Below are positions 44,832 to 53,461 of a stretch of 64,000 nt of DNA, one piece after another. The notes under the pieces were generated by a model, which saw only the letters and a program-made list of their open reading frames with translations, did no database searches and had not been told where the DNA came from. The stretch is from positions 1 to 64,000 of the forward strand of contig NZ_JAHTKU010000003.1 in NCBI RefSeq assembly GCF_019192965.1, written 5' to 3'. A program made the position numbers and the translations under genes. How positions within the stretch are numbered: the first letter of the stretch is position 1; each line of letters opens with the position of its first letter. The stretch is from Nocardioides daeguensis (GTDB lineage: Bacteria; Actinomycetota; Actinomycetes; Propionibacteriales; Nocardioidaceae).

Positions 44832-46871
44832 TCAGTCCAGGTCGTTGGCCTTCCGGATCACCTCGACGATGCCGCCCATGATCTCGGTGAGGCCGAAGTC
44901 CTTCGGCGTGTAGACCGCGGCGACGCCGAGCTCGGCGAGCGCCTTGCCGTCGGACTCGGGGATGATGCCGCCGACGATGACCGGGACCTCGCCCATGCCG
45001 GCGGCCTTGAGGCCGTCGAGCACGGCGGGCACGAGCTCCATGTGGGATCCGGAGAGGATGGACAGGCCGACGCAGTGGACGTCCTCGGCCACGGCGGCCG
45101 CGACGATCTGCTCCGGGGTGAGCCGGATGCCCTGGTAGATGACCTCGAACCCGGCGTCGCGGGCGCGGACGGCGACCTGCTCGGCGCCGTTCGAGTGGCC
45201 GTCGAGCCCGGGCTTGCCCACCAGCAGCCGCAGCCGCCCGCCGAGCTCGTCACCCGTGCGCTGCACCGCCTCACGGACAGCGGTCAGCTCGGCGCCGGCC
45301 TCGGCGACGCCCACGGCGCCGGCCACGCCGGTCGGGGCACGGAACTCGCCGAACACCTCGCGCAGCACGCCGGCCCACTCCCCCGTGGTCGCGCCCGCGC
45401 GGGCGGCGGCGAGGGTGGCGGCCATCAGGTTGGTGCCGGTCTTGGCGTCCTCGGCCAGACGTGCCAGCGCCGCGTCGACCTCGGCCTGGTCGCGCTGGGC
45501 CTTCCAGGCCTCGACGGAGGCGAGGGCGGACTTCTCGGCCTCGGGGTCGGCGACCATGATCGCGGCGTCGAGGTCCGCGGTCAGCGGGCTCTGCTCGGTG
45601 GTGTCGAACTTGTTGACTCCGACGATGATCTCCTCGCCGGCCTCGATCGCCGCGCGGCGGCGGGCGTGGGAGGAGACCAGCTCCTGCTTCATGTAGCCGG
45701 AGTCGACCGCGGCGATCGCGCCACCCATCGCCTGGACCCGGTCGATCTCGGCCTTGGCGCCGGCGATGAGCTCGTTGACCTTGGCCTCGATGACCGGCGA
45801 GCCGTCGAAGATGTCCTCGTACTCGAGCAGGTCGGACTCGAAGGCGAGGACCTGCTGGAGACGCAGCGACCACTGCTGGTCCCACGGACGCGGGAGACCG
45901 AGCGCCTCGTTCCATGCCGGCAGCTGGACGGCGCGGGCGCGCGCCTTCTTCGACAGCGTCACGGCGAGCATCTCGAGGACGATGCGCTGGACGTTGTTCT
46001 CCGGCTGCGCCTCGGTGAGGCCCAGGCTGTTGACCTGGACGCCGTAGCGGAAGCGGCGCATCTTCTCGTCGGTCACGCCGTAGCGCTCGCGGGTGATCTC
46101 GTCCCACAGCTCGACGAAGGCGCGCATCTTGCACATCTCCTCGACGAAACGGACGCCCGCGTTGACGAAGAAGGAGATCCGGCCGACGACCTTCTCGAAG
46201 TCGTCGTCGGAGACCTGGCCGGAGTTCTTGACCTGGTCGAGCACCGCGATCGCGGTGCACATGGCGTACGCGATCTCCTGCACGGGCGTCGCGCCGGCCT
46301 CCTGCAGGTGGTAGCTGCAGATGTTGATCGGGTTCCACTTCGGGATCTCGTGAACCGTGTAGGCGATCATGTCGCCGATCAGGCGCAGCGAGTGCTCCGG
46401 CGGGAACACGTAGGTCCCGCGCGAGAGGTACTCCTTGATGATGTCGTTCTGGGTCGTGCCCGCGAGCTGGTGGGCGACCTCCGACGGCGCCAGGTCGGGG
46501 TTCTGCTCCTCCGCGGCGACCTGGTACAGAGCGAGCAGCCACATGGCCGTCGCGTTGATCGTCATCGAGGTGTTCATCTCGGTGAGGGGGATCTGGTCGA
46601 AGAGCTTGCGCATCTCACCGAGGTGCGGCACCGGTACGCCGACCTTGCCGACCTCACCGCGCGACAGCGGGCTGTCGGGGTCGTAGCCGGTCTGGGTCGG
46701 CAGGTCGAAGGCCACCGACAGGCCGGTCTGGCCCTTGGCGAGGTTGGTCCGGTACAGCGCGTTGGACGCCTCCGCGGTCGAATGACCGGCGTAGGTCCGC
46801 ATCACCCAGGGGCGGTCCTTGACGTGCGTTGCCTTCCCGGCGGTGCCGGCTGCGTCGGGCGAGGTGCTCAT
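44832..46871 (-). CDS. meaA: Ethylmalonyl-CoA mutase (MeaA), adenosylcobalamin-dependent
   Basis: Converts (2R)-ethylmalonyl-CoA to (2S)-methylsuccinyl-CoA. It has 679 residues in a single chain, catalytic barrel plus B12 domain. The start KDRPWVMRTYAGHSTAEASNALYR and SVAFDLPTQTGYDPDS match MeaA/Ecm rather than methylmalonyl-CoA mutase. The substrate core includes EMNTSMTINATAMWLLALYQ. The C-terminal cobalamin domain has GKPGLDGHSNGAEQVA (Asp-x-His-x-x-Gly) and SILSGSHMELVP. ATG at 46871 was chosen. A regulon box lies 20 nt upstream. The distant ccr, epimerase and meaB serve the same route. Confidence 0.92.
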   Translation of the reverse strand: MSTSPDAAGTAGKATHVKDRPWVMRTYAGHSTAEASNALYRTNLAKGQTGLSVAFDLPTQTGYDPDSPLSRGEVGKVGVPVPHLGEMRKLFDQIPLTEMNTSMTINATAMWLLALYQVAAEEQNPDLAPSEVAHQLAGTTQNDIIKEYLSRGTYVFPPEHSLRLIGDMIAYTVHEIPKWNPINICSYHLQEAGATPVQEIAYAMCTAIAVLDQVKNSGQVSDDDFEKVVGRISFFVNAGVRFVEEMCKMRAFVELWDEITRERYGVTDEKMRRFRYGVQVNSLGLTEAQPENNVQRIVLEMLAVTLSKKARARAVQLPAWNEALGLPRPWDQQWSLRLQQVLAFESDLLEYEDIFDGSPVIEAKVNELIAGAKAEIDRVQAMGGAIAAVDSGYMKQELVSSHARRRAAIEAGEEIIVGVNKFDTTEQSPLTADLDAAIMVADPEAEKSALASVEAWKAQRDQAEVDAALARLAEDAKTGTNLMAATLAAARAGATTGEWAGVLREVFGEFRAPTGVAGAVGVAEAGAELTAVREAVQRTGDELGGRLRLLVGKPGLDGHSNGAEQVAVRARDAGFEVIYQGIRLTPEQIVAAAVAEDVHCVGLSILSGSHMELVPAVLDGLKAAGMGEVPVIVGGIIPESDGKALAELGVAAVYTPKDFGLTEIMGGIVEVIRKANDLD

Positions 46872-46891
46872 ACGCCGAAGCGTAGGCCGAT

Positions 46892-46909
46892 CACTACCTA
46901 TTGGTAACC
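46892..46909 (-). promoter_or_regulatory. Ethylmalonyl-CoA regulon box upstream of meaA
   Basis: On the minus strand this reads GGTTACCAATAGGTAGTG, 14 of 18 identical to the reference copy. The outer GGTTACC and GGTAGT halves are intact and the core TACC-AATA-GGTA is palindromic. It lies 20 nt upstream of the meaA ATG, so a bound protein would block the promoter region. Confidence 0.65.
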
Positions 46910-46931
46910 GCCGTCCATGTGGGCTTCTCCA

Positions 46932-46960
46932 CAACGTCGCCCCCCGAGCAGGCGACGTTG
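46932..46960 (-). terminator. Hairpin after the STAS gene
   Basis: Perfect 10-bp inverted repeat CAACGTCGCC / GGCGACGTTG with a 9-nt loop. It begins 19 nt after the STAS stop on the minus strand and ends 22 nt before the meaA box, which separates the STAS transcript from meaA. No T tract. Confidence 0.6.
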
Positions 46961-46979
46961 GGACGGCGACCGTGCCGGC

Positions 46980-47330
46980 TCAGGCGGGGACGGACTCCCG
47001 CTCGAGCTCGATCAGCCGGATCAGGTGGGTGAGGTGCAGCATCCGCCGAACGGCGGGCTGGGCACCGCGCAGCACCACGCGCACGCCGTACCGGTGGGCC
47101 TGGCGGCACGCGGCGGCGATCACCTTGAGCGCGGTCGCGTCGACCGAGCGGACCGCGCTGATGTCGAGCACGACCGGGACGACCAGGTCGGTGCCGCAGC
47201 TGCGGATGTGGTCGTGGACCGCAGCACGCAGGACTCCGGTGCTGCGGACGTCGAGATCGCCGGCCAGGACCAGGACGGGCTCGCCGAGGACGCGCTCGAC
47301 GCGGATGGCTGTTGGCTGCCGTGCTCCCAT
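46980..47330 (-). CDS. STAS-domain anti-sigma-factor antagonist-like protein
   Basis: A 116-residue single STAS domain, like SpoIIAA/RsbV. The N-terminal strand is VLVLAGDLDVRSTGVLRAAVHDH; the switch region is VVLDISAVRSVDATALKVI. The phosphorylatable Ser of DSSG is here DAT, so Thr 66 would be the candidate site or the switch is lost. YGVRVVLRGAQPAVRRMLHL follows. ATG at 47330 has GAGGGAACC upstream. No cognate anti-sigma kinase is nearby. Confidence 0.85.
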   Translation of the reverse strand: MGARQPTAIRVERVLGEPVLVLAGDLDVRSTGVLRAAVHDHIRSCGTDLVVPVVLDISAVRSVDATALKVIAAACRQAHRYGVRVVLRGAQPAVRRMLHLTHLIRLIELERESVPA

Positions 47331-47459
47331 GGTTCCCTCCCGAGACGGTCCGGACAGGCGCCCCACACGCCTGTTACCCACCATGACGCTGCAGCAGTCC
47401 GATCGGTTGCATCCCGGGCGGGAGTTTTTCCGCCGCCCGGTCGGACTACCCTCCGAGTC

Positions 47460-48038
47460 ATGGTCAATCTCACCCGCATCTACACGCGCACCGGCGACGC
47501 CGGCGAGACCCGCCTCGGCGACATGAGCGTGACGACCAAGACCGACCTGAGGCTGCAGGCCTACGCCGACGTCGACGAGGCGAACGCCGTGATCGGCGTC
47601 GCGGTCGCGACCGGCGGGCTCGAGGACGACGTGGTGCAGGTGCTCGTCCGCGTCCAGAACGACCTCTTCGACGTGGGCGCCGACCTGTGCACCCCTGTGG
47701 TGCCCGACCCGGAGTACCCGCCGCTGCGCATCGAGCAGGAGTACGTCGACCGCCTCGAGCGGTGGTGCGACCACTACAACGAGGCGCTGCCCGCGCTGCG
47801 CTCGTTCATCCTCAACGGCGGCACCCCTGGCGCCGCCCACCTGCACGTCGCCCGCACGGTGATCCGCCGCGCGGAGCGGGCGGCCTGGGCGGCGTACGAG
47901 GTCCATGGCGCGGTGATGAACCCGCTGGCGATCACCTACCTCAACCGGCTCTCCGACCTCGTCTTCATCCTCGCCCGGCACGCGAACCGGGAGCAGGGCG
48001 ACGTGCTCTGGGTGCCGGGCGGCGAGCGGGGCGAGTGA
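47460..48038 (+). CDS. pduO: Cob(I)alamin adenosyltransferase, PduO type
   Basis: Transfers the adenosyl group of ATP to Co(I) corrinoid to make adenosylcobalamin, the cofactor of MeaA. It has 192 residues with the PduO ATP site TRIYTRTGDAGETRLGDMS, the DEANAVIGVAVATGG segment, and the cobalamin/ATP face FILNGGTPGAAHLHVARTVIRRAERAAWAAY followed by YLNRLSDLVFILARHAN. ATG at 47460. It lies 0.6 kb upstream of meaA on the other strand, a fitting neighbour, though no regulon box is seen at its start. Confidence 0.95.
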   Translation: MVNLTRIYTRTGDAGETRLGDMSVTTKTDLRLQAYADVDEANAVIGVAVATGGLEDDVVQVLVRVQNDLFDVGADLCTPVVPDPEYPPLRIEQEYVDRLERWCDHYNEALPALRSFILNGGTPGAAHLHVARTVIRRAERAAWAAYEVHGAVMNPLAITYLNRLSDLVFILARHANREQGDVLWVPGGERGE

Positions 48039-48083
48039 GCGCCGCCCGATAACCCGTTGCGGCCCCCGGGGCACCCCCGGACG

Positions 48084-48626
48084 ATGGGCCTGGTGGACGT
48101 GACCTTCACGAAGCTGGCGGGGCGCTACCAGATCGCGGTCGACCGCTCGGTCGGCGCGCCGCTGGCTCCGCGCAACGGGCCGGGCCACAGCGACGCCGTG
48201 CCGCACGACGTCGCCCACCTCCTGGTCGAGATCGAGGCCGGGATCCGCGGCGGCGTCTACGGACGCCTGGCTGCGGCGGACGGGGACGACGGCATGTTCT
48301 GGCCGGCCGACCCCGCCGCACGGCGCACCTCGCTGAGGAAGCGACGCCCGCCGACGCCGGAGGAGTCGGCCGACATGGCGCGCTCGGAGCGGCTCGCGTC
48401 GCTGACCGTGGCGCTGTGGGAGGTGGCGCGGGGCCGGCGGCGGCCGGACCCGGCCTGGCCCGGCGCGGTCGGGAGCAGCGGGGTCGACACCGGGCTGCTG
48501 GACCGGTTGTTCGAGCGGTACGACGACTTCGCGGGCCGCTGGGCCGCCCTCGACCCGGGCGGCTCGATCACGCTCGCATGGCCGTTCCCCGAGGGCACCG
48601 GGAGGCGCCGCCGGACCACGCGGTGA
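48084..48626 (+). CDS. Conserved hypothetical protein
   Basis: I do not recognise a named family. The 180-residue protein begins MGLVDVTFTKLAGRYQIAVDRSVG; a VPHDVAHLLVEIEAGIRGGVYGRLAAA segment near residues 40-65 looks like the conserved core. An Arg/Pro-rich stretch (TSLRKRRPPTPEE) and a basic C-terminus (GTGRRRRTTR) follow. It is predicted soluble. ATG at 48084; a TTG at 48057 would add nine residues. It is 45 nt downstream of the adenosyltransferase gene. Confidence 0.65.
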   Translation: MGLVDVTFTKLAGRYQIAVDRSVGAPLAPRNGPGHSDAVPHDVAHLLVEIEAGIRGGVYGRLAAADGDDGMFWPADPAARRTSLRKRRPPTPEESADMARSERLASLTVALWEVARGRRRPDPAWPGAVGSSGVDTGLLDRLFERYDDFAGRWAALDPGGSITLAWPFPEGTGRRRRTTR

Positions 48627-48683
48627 CCGGCGCTGCGTGAGGATCTCCGCTTCGTCGCAGGTGCATGCCACGATGAGGAGACT

Positions 48684-51600
48684 GTGGACGTCCTCGCCGA
48701 GCTGACCGACGACTTCCTGGCGCGCCACTTCGACGCCGGGACGCTGGAGCGCGCCCGTGGGATCGTTGCGGCGGGCGGTGTGCGCCGACCCGAGATCGGG
48801 ATGCGCTCGGCCGCGTCGGTCACGGCGACGGCGGAGGTGCTCGGGAGCCGCGCGACGCCGTACCAGGTGCAGCTCCACGTGGAGGCGCCCACCGCCAGCT
48901 ACGCGGGCTGGGTGTTCACGGTGTGCACGTGCCCGGTGCGCTCGGTGTGCAAGCACGGTGCGGCGCTCGCCCTGACGCTGCGGCAGACCTTCACGCAGCC
49001 GTCCGGCGAGGCGGCCTGGCGGCGGTCCCTCGAGCGCCTCGTGGGCGAGCTGGAGCGGCAGCAGCCGTCATTGCGCGAGGAGGTGCCGCTGGCGCTGGAG
49101 TTCACGCTCGACCGCGGGCGCAGCAGCTACCGCGCGGCCGGACCGACGCTGCGGGTACGGCCGCTGCGCCAGGGCAAGAGCAAGCCGTGGATCAAGAGTG
49201 GCGCGGAGTGGAGCGACGTCGGCGGCAGCCCGCTCGGATTCGTGGAGCGCCAGGCCGACGCGCTGGCGGCCCTGCACACGCAATGGGCCGGCCACCGCGG
49301 CTACCACGCGGCCGGGGTCTCCCCCGCCCTCGACGAGTTCGGCGACCAGGTCGTCCGCGCGCTGCGCAACGCCCGGGACGCCGGGGTCGTCCTCCTGGCC
49401 GCACGGCCGCTCGTGTCGGTCGCCGTGGCCGACGAGCCGGCCGAGGTGGTGGCCGAGCTCGACGACGTCGAGGGCGGCACGACGATGCGCGCGGCCGTCA
49501 CCCTGGGCGGTCGGACCTGGCGCGACGACTCCGTCGTCCTCGTCGGCTCCCCCGCCTCGGTCGTCGGGCTGCTCGACGACGCCGGTCACCTCGTCGTCGC
49601 GGCGACCACCGCCCCGGTGCCGCCCGCGTTGCGCCACCTGGTCGACGGGCCGCCGATCCTGGTGCCGCCCGCCGACCTCGCCGACTTCCGCGAGACGCTG
49701 CCCGGCCTGATGCGGCTGGTCCCGGTGCGCGCCGAGACCTCCGCGCTCGACCTGCCCGAGCCGCTGGCGCCGAGCCTGGTGCTGACCGTCTCGTGGCACA
49801 CCTCGACGAAGGCCGGGCTGTCGTGGCACTGGCAGTACGGCGACGATCCTCAGCGCAGCTGCCCACTCACCAGCCTCGAGTCCCTCGGCGGCGTCCGCGA
49901 CCGGGCAGCCGAGCAGGCCCTGTTGGCGACCGTCCCGCCCGGGCTGCTGCAGGTCTCGACGCTCACCGACGGCGACGCCCTGACCCTGGCGATCCACGAC
50001 CTGCCCCGCCTGCGGGAGATCGAGGGCGTGCGGGTCGTCGAGGAGGAACGGCCCGACTTCCGCGAGGCCGACGTGGCGCCCGAGATCCGGTTCGACCTCG
50101 TCGAGCCGGAGGCCAGCACCACCGACTGGCTCGACCTTGCGGTGACCGTCCGCGTCGACGGCGAGCAGATCCCGCTGCCCGACGTGCTCGCCGCGCTCAC
50201 GCTCGACCTCGAGTTCCTGGTGCTGCCGAGCGGCCTCTACGTCACGACCGACCGACCCGAGTTCGACCGGCTGCGCGAGGTGGTGACCGCGGCCGCCGAG
50301 CTGCGCGAGCGCGACGGCAACCGGATCGGCATCGGCCACCACGACCTCGGCCTGTGGGCGCAGCTCGCCGAGACCGGGCTGGTCGACGCCCAGGTCGCCG
50401 AGTGGGTCGAGCGGGCGCAGGCGCTGCGCGACCTCACCGACATCCCGCGGCCCGAGCCCCGCGGCCTGGTCACCGACCTGCGCAGCTACCAGCGCGAGGG
50501 GTTCTGGTGGCTCGCGTTCCTGTGGCAGCACGGCCTCGGTGGGGTCCTCGCCGACGACATGGGCCTCGGCAAGACCCTCCAGGTGCTCGCCCTGATCACC
50601 CACGCGCGCGCCGAGCGCCCCGACGACGCCCCGTTCCTCGTCGTCGCGCCGACCAGCGTGGTCACCGCCTGGGCCACCGAGACCGCCCGGCACGCGCCGG
50701 GCCTGCGCGTGGCGGTCGCCTCTCGTCGTACCGACGACGTGGCGGCGCTGGCCCGCGACCACGACGTGGTCGTGACGACCTACACGCTGCTGCGGCTGGC
50801 CCACGAGGAGTACGGCGCACTTGCCTGGTCCGGGCTGGTGCTCGACGAGGCGCAGCAGGCCAAGAACCACCAGAGCAAGACCTACCAGGCGGTGCGCACG
50901 ATCAGCGCGCCGTTCCGGCTGGCCGTCACCGGGACGCCGTTCGAGAACCGGCTGATGGAGCTGTGGTCACTGCTGTCGATCACGGTGCCCGGGCTGTACC
51001 CGTGGCCGCGGACCTTCGCCGAGAAGGTCGTGCGCCCGGTCGAGCGCGACGCCGACCAGGTGGTCCTCGACCGGTTCCGCGCGAGGATCAAGCCGTTCCT
51101 GCTGCGCCGGACCAAGGAGCTGGTCGCCGACGACCTGCCGCCCAAGCAGGAGCAGGTGCTCGAGGTCGACCTCGGGGCCGCACACCGCAAGATCTACGAC
51201 ACCCACCTCGCCAAGGAGCGGCAGCGGATCCTGGGCCTGGTCGAGGACTTCGACCGCAACCGGGTCGCGATCTTCAGCGCCCTCACCAGGCTCCGCCAGC
51301 TCGCTCTCGACGCCGCACTCGTCGACGACGAGCACGAGACCGTCGGCTCCGCGAAGCTCGACGTCCTGGTCGAGCACCTCGCCGAGATCACCGCAGAGGG
51401 ACACCGGGCGCTGGTGTTCAGCCAGTTCACCTCGTTCCTGACCCGGGTCCGGTCCCGCCTCGACGACGCGGGCATCGCGGCGACCTACCTCGACGGCACC
51501 ACCCGCGACCGCGCCGGCGTCATCGACAGGTTCCGCTCGGGTGTCGCCCCCGTCTTCCTCATCTCACTCAAGGCCGGCGGCACCGGCCTGACGCTGACCG

Positions 51601-51851
51601 AGGCCGACTACGTGTTCGTCCTCGACCCGTGGTGGAACCCTGCCGCCGAGGCCCAGGCCGTCGACCGCGCCCACCGGATCGGCCAGTCGCGCCACGTGCA
51701 CGTCTACCGGCTGGTCGCGACCGACACCATCGAGGAGAAGGTGATGGAGCTCAAGGCCCGCAAGGCCGAGCTGTTCGCCCAGGTGATTGACGGTGACGGC
51801 GCGATGAGCACGTCGATCGGGGCCGACGACATCCGCGGCCTGTTCGAATGA
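48684..51851 (+). CDS. SWIM zinc finger SNF2/Swi2-type DEAD-like ATPase
   Basis: A 1055-residue DNA-dependent ATPase of the SNF2/RapA/HepA class. A SWIM finger FTVCTCPVRSVCKHGA lies at about residues 78-93. The middle (about 100-580) is a poorly conserved actinobacterial region. The helicase core has LADDMGLGKTLQVLAL (Walker A, near 620), LVLDEAQQAKNHQ (motif II), VTGTPFENRLMELWSL (motif III), LVFSQFTSFLTRV, and [45 protein letters not shown] motifs V-VI. GTG at 48684 with GAGGAG upstream. A role in transcription recycling or repair is likely but unproven. Confidence 0.93.
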   Translation: MDVLAELTDDFLARHFDAGTLERARGIVAAGGVRRPEIGMRSAASVTATAEVLGSRATPYQVQLHVEAPTASYAGWVFTVCTCPVRSVCKHGAALALTLRQTFTQPSGEAAWRRSLERLVGELERQQPSLREEVPLALEFTLDRGRSSYRAAGPTLRVRPLRQGKSKPWIKSGAEWSDVGGSPLGFVERQADALAALHTQWAGHRGYHAAGVSPALDEFGDQVVRALRNARDAGVVLLAARPLVSVAVADEPAEVVAELDDVEGGTTMRAAVTLGGRTWRDDSVVLVGSPASVVGLLDDAGHLVVAATTAPVPPALRHLVDGPPILVPPADLADFRETLPGLMRLVPVRAETSALDLPEPLAPSLVLTVSWHTSTKAGLSWHWQYGDDPQRSCPLTSLESLGGVRDRAAEQALLATVPPGLLQVSTLTDGDALTLAIHDLPRLREIEGVRVVEEERPDFREADVAPEIRFDLVEPEASTTDWLDLAVTVRVDGEQIPLPDVLAALTLDLEFLVLPSGLYVTTDRPEFDRLREVVTAAAELRERDGNRIGIGHHDLGLWAQLAETGLVDAQVAEWVERAQALRDLTDIPRPEPRGLVTDLRSYQREGFWWLAFLWQHGLGGVLADDMGLGKTLQVLALITHARAERPDDAPFLVVAPTSVVTAWATETARHAPGLRVAVASRRTDDVAALARDHDVVVTTYTLLRLAHEEYGALAWSGLVLDEAQQAKNHQSKTYQAVRTISAPFRLAVTGTPFENRLMELWSLLSITVPGLYPWPRTFAEKVVRPVERDADQVVLDRFRARIKPFLLRRTKELVADDLPPKQEQVLEVDLGAAHRKIYDTHLAKERQRILGLVEDFDRNRVAIFSALTRLRQLALDAALVDDEHETVGSAKLDVLVEHLAEITAEGHRALVFSQFTSFLTRVRSRLDDAGIAATYLDGTTRDRAGVIDRFRSGVAPVFLISLKAGGTGLTLTEADYVFVLDPWWNPAAEAQAVDRAHRIGQSRHVHVYRLVATDTIEEKVMELKARKAELFAQVIDGDGAMSTSIGADDIRGLFE

Positions 51852-51855
51852 GCAA

Positions 51856-51882
51856 CCGCGCTGCGACGAAGGAGCAGCGCGG
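51856..51882 (+). terminator. Hairpin directly after the SNF2 gene
   Basis: Perfect 9-bp stem CCGCGCTGC / GCAGCGCGG with a 9-nt loop, 4 nt after the SNF2 stop. It has no T tract. It is immediately left of a REP-like repeat. Confidence 0.6.
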
Positions 51883-51895
51883 TGTCGCGAGCGAA

Positions 51896-51950
51896 GGTCG
51901 AGTAGCGCCCGCGGGTGAGGAACGAACCCGCGACGACGCGTATCGAGACC
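51896..51950. repeat. REP-like palindromic repeat, copy D
   Basis: 55-bp element GGTCGAGTAGCGCCCGCGGG ... CGACGACGCGTATCGAGACC, the reverse orientation of copies B and C at 15991-16116. The interior GCCCGCGGG and CCCGCGACG partly pair. It lies between convergent SNF2 and MFS genes. The remaining 51951-52039 shows nothing I recognise. Confidence 0.7.
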
Positions 51951-52039
51951 CCGCAGCCGTCCTCGCGAAACCGCCGGCCACCGGCGCCGTACCTGGGCCG
52001 CCGAAGCTGCTCTGCCCCGACGTCTCGACCCGCCCCCGT

Positions 52040-53452
52040 CTACCGGCTCGGCCCGCTCGGCGCCTTCACCGGGTTGCGGATGAGCAGCCAGGAGAGCACT
52101 CCGCCGGCGAGCAGCAGGCCTGCGCAGCACAGCATCGCGGAACGGTAGCCCGCGTCGAAGGCGTCCGGGCGCCGGTAGTCGGCGCCGGCGAGCCCGACGA
52201 CCAGCGGTAGCGCGGCGACGGCGAGCAGCGAGCCGGCACGGGCGACGGCGTTGTTGACGCCCGAGGCGACGCCGGCGTGGTGGTCGGGGACGGCGGCCAG
52301 CACCGTCGCCGTCAGCGGCGCGACGAGGGAGGCGAGTCCCAGCCCGAAGACCGTGAGGGGCAGGGCGACCCCGGTCCAGTAGCGGACGTCGGCGTCGACC
52401 CCGCTGAGCAGCAGCGCGCCGACGGCGCAGAGCACCGGGCCGACGGTCATCGGCAGCCGGGGACCGATCCGGCCGGCGAGGGCGCCGCCGCGCCCGGCGA
52501 GCAGCAGCATCACGACCGTGATCGGCAGCGTGGCCAGGCCGGCTTCGAGCGGGTCGTAGCCGGCGACGGTCTGCAGCTGCAGGACGAGGAAGAACAGCAC
52601 GCCGCCGAGCGCGGCGTAGGTCAGCAGCGTCATCGCGTTGGCGGCGCTGAACTGGCGTGATGCGAACAGCGACGGCGGCAGCATCGGCGCCGGAGTCCGC
52701 CGCTCGTGCACCCCGAAGGCGAGTCCGGCGACCAACCCCACCCCGAGCGCGGGTACGGCGAGCGCGGGTTGTGTCGTCCACCCGATCAGCGCGTAGGTGA
52801 TCGAGCCGAGCCCGAGGGCACCGAGGACCGCGCCGCCCACGTCGAAGCGACGCACGGCCGACGGGTCGCTGGTCTCCGGCACCCGGCGGGCGACCACCAA
52901 CGTGAGGACCGCAACGGGCAGGTTGATGAGGAAGACCCAGCGCCAGCTGACCGACTGCACCAGCCAGCCGCCGAGGAAGGGACCGATCGCGGTGGAGACG
53001 CCGCCGAGACCCGACCAGGTGCCGATCGCACGGGAGCGGTCGGACCGGGCGAAGGAGCCCTGGATCATCGCGAGGCTGCCCGGGACGAGGAGCGCCGCGG
53101 CGACGCCTTGGGCGACGCGGGCGAGGATGAGCAGGGCGGCCGTCGGCGCGAGACCGCAGGCGAGCGAGGTGAGGGCGAAGCCGAGCACCCCGGTCATGAA
53201 GATACGCCGGCGCCCGAACCGGTCGCCGAGGGAGCCGCCGAGAAGGGTCAGCGAGGCGAGGCTCAGCAGGTACCCGTTGGAGACCCACTGGAGCTCGCCC
53301 AGGCTGGCGTCGAGGTCATCGCCGATCCGGTGCAGGGCGACGTTGACGACGGTGCTGTCGAGCAGTGCCAGGGAGGAGCCGAGGATCGCCGCGGCGAGCA
53401 CCGTGCGCCCGGTGCGCGACCCGACGGTGACCTCGGCGCAGGTCGGCTCCAC
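52040..53452 (-). CDS. MFS transporter, DHA2 (drug/H+ antiporter-2) family
   Basis: A 470-residue exporter with about 14 membrane helices. The signature loop between helices 2 and 3 is GGSLGDRFGRRRIFMTG, the antiporter motif C is near GLGGVSTAIGPFLGGWLV, and WRWVFLINLPVAV follows as in EmrB/QacA proteins. A second GxLADRxGRR-like loop is weak (GGALAGRIGPRLPMTVG). GTG at 53452 was chosen. The substrate is unknown. It lies 9 nt downstream of DUF2550 on the same strand, but is not an ATP synthase partner. Confidence 0.9.
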   Translation of the reverse strand: MEPTCAEVTVGSRTGRTVLAAAILGSSLALLDSTVVNVALHRIGDDLDASLGELQWVSNGYLLSLASLTLLGGSLGDRFGRRRIFMTGVLGFALTSLACGLAPTAALLILARVAQGVAAALLVPGSLAMIQGSFARSDRSRAIGTWSGLGGVSTAIGPFLGGWLVQSVSWRWVFLINLPVAVLTLVVARRVPETSDPSAVRRFDVGGAVLGALGLGSITYALIGWTTQPALAVPALGVGLVAGLAFGVHERRTPAPMLPPSLFASRQFSAANAMTLLTYAALGGVLFFLVLQLQTVAGYDPLEAGLATLPITVVMLLLAGRGGALAGRIGPRLPMTVGPVLCAVGALLLSGVDADVRYWTGVALPLTVFGLGLASLVAPLTATVLAAVPDHHAGVASGVNNAVARAGSLLAVAALPLVVGLAGADYRRPDAFDAGYRSAMLCCAGLLLAGGVLSWLLIRNPVKAPSGPSR

Positions 53453-53461
53453 GGAGCGAGA

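Noticed and set aside
48923..51790. 955-codon frame inside the SNF2 helicase gene
   Set aside because: Same-strand out-of-frame shadow, extremely Arg/Pro/Gly rich; the helicase frame has all motifs.
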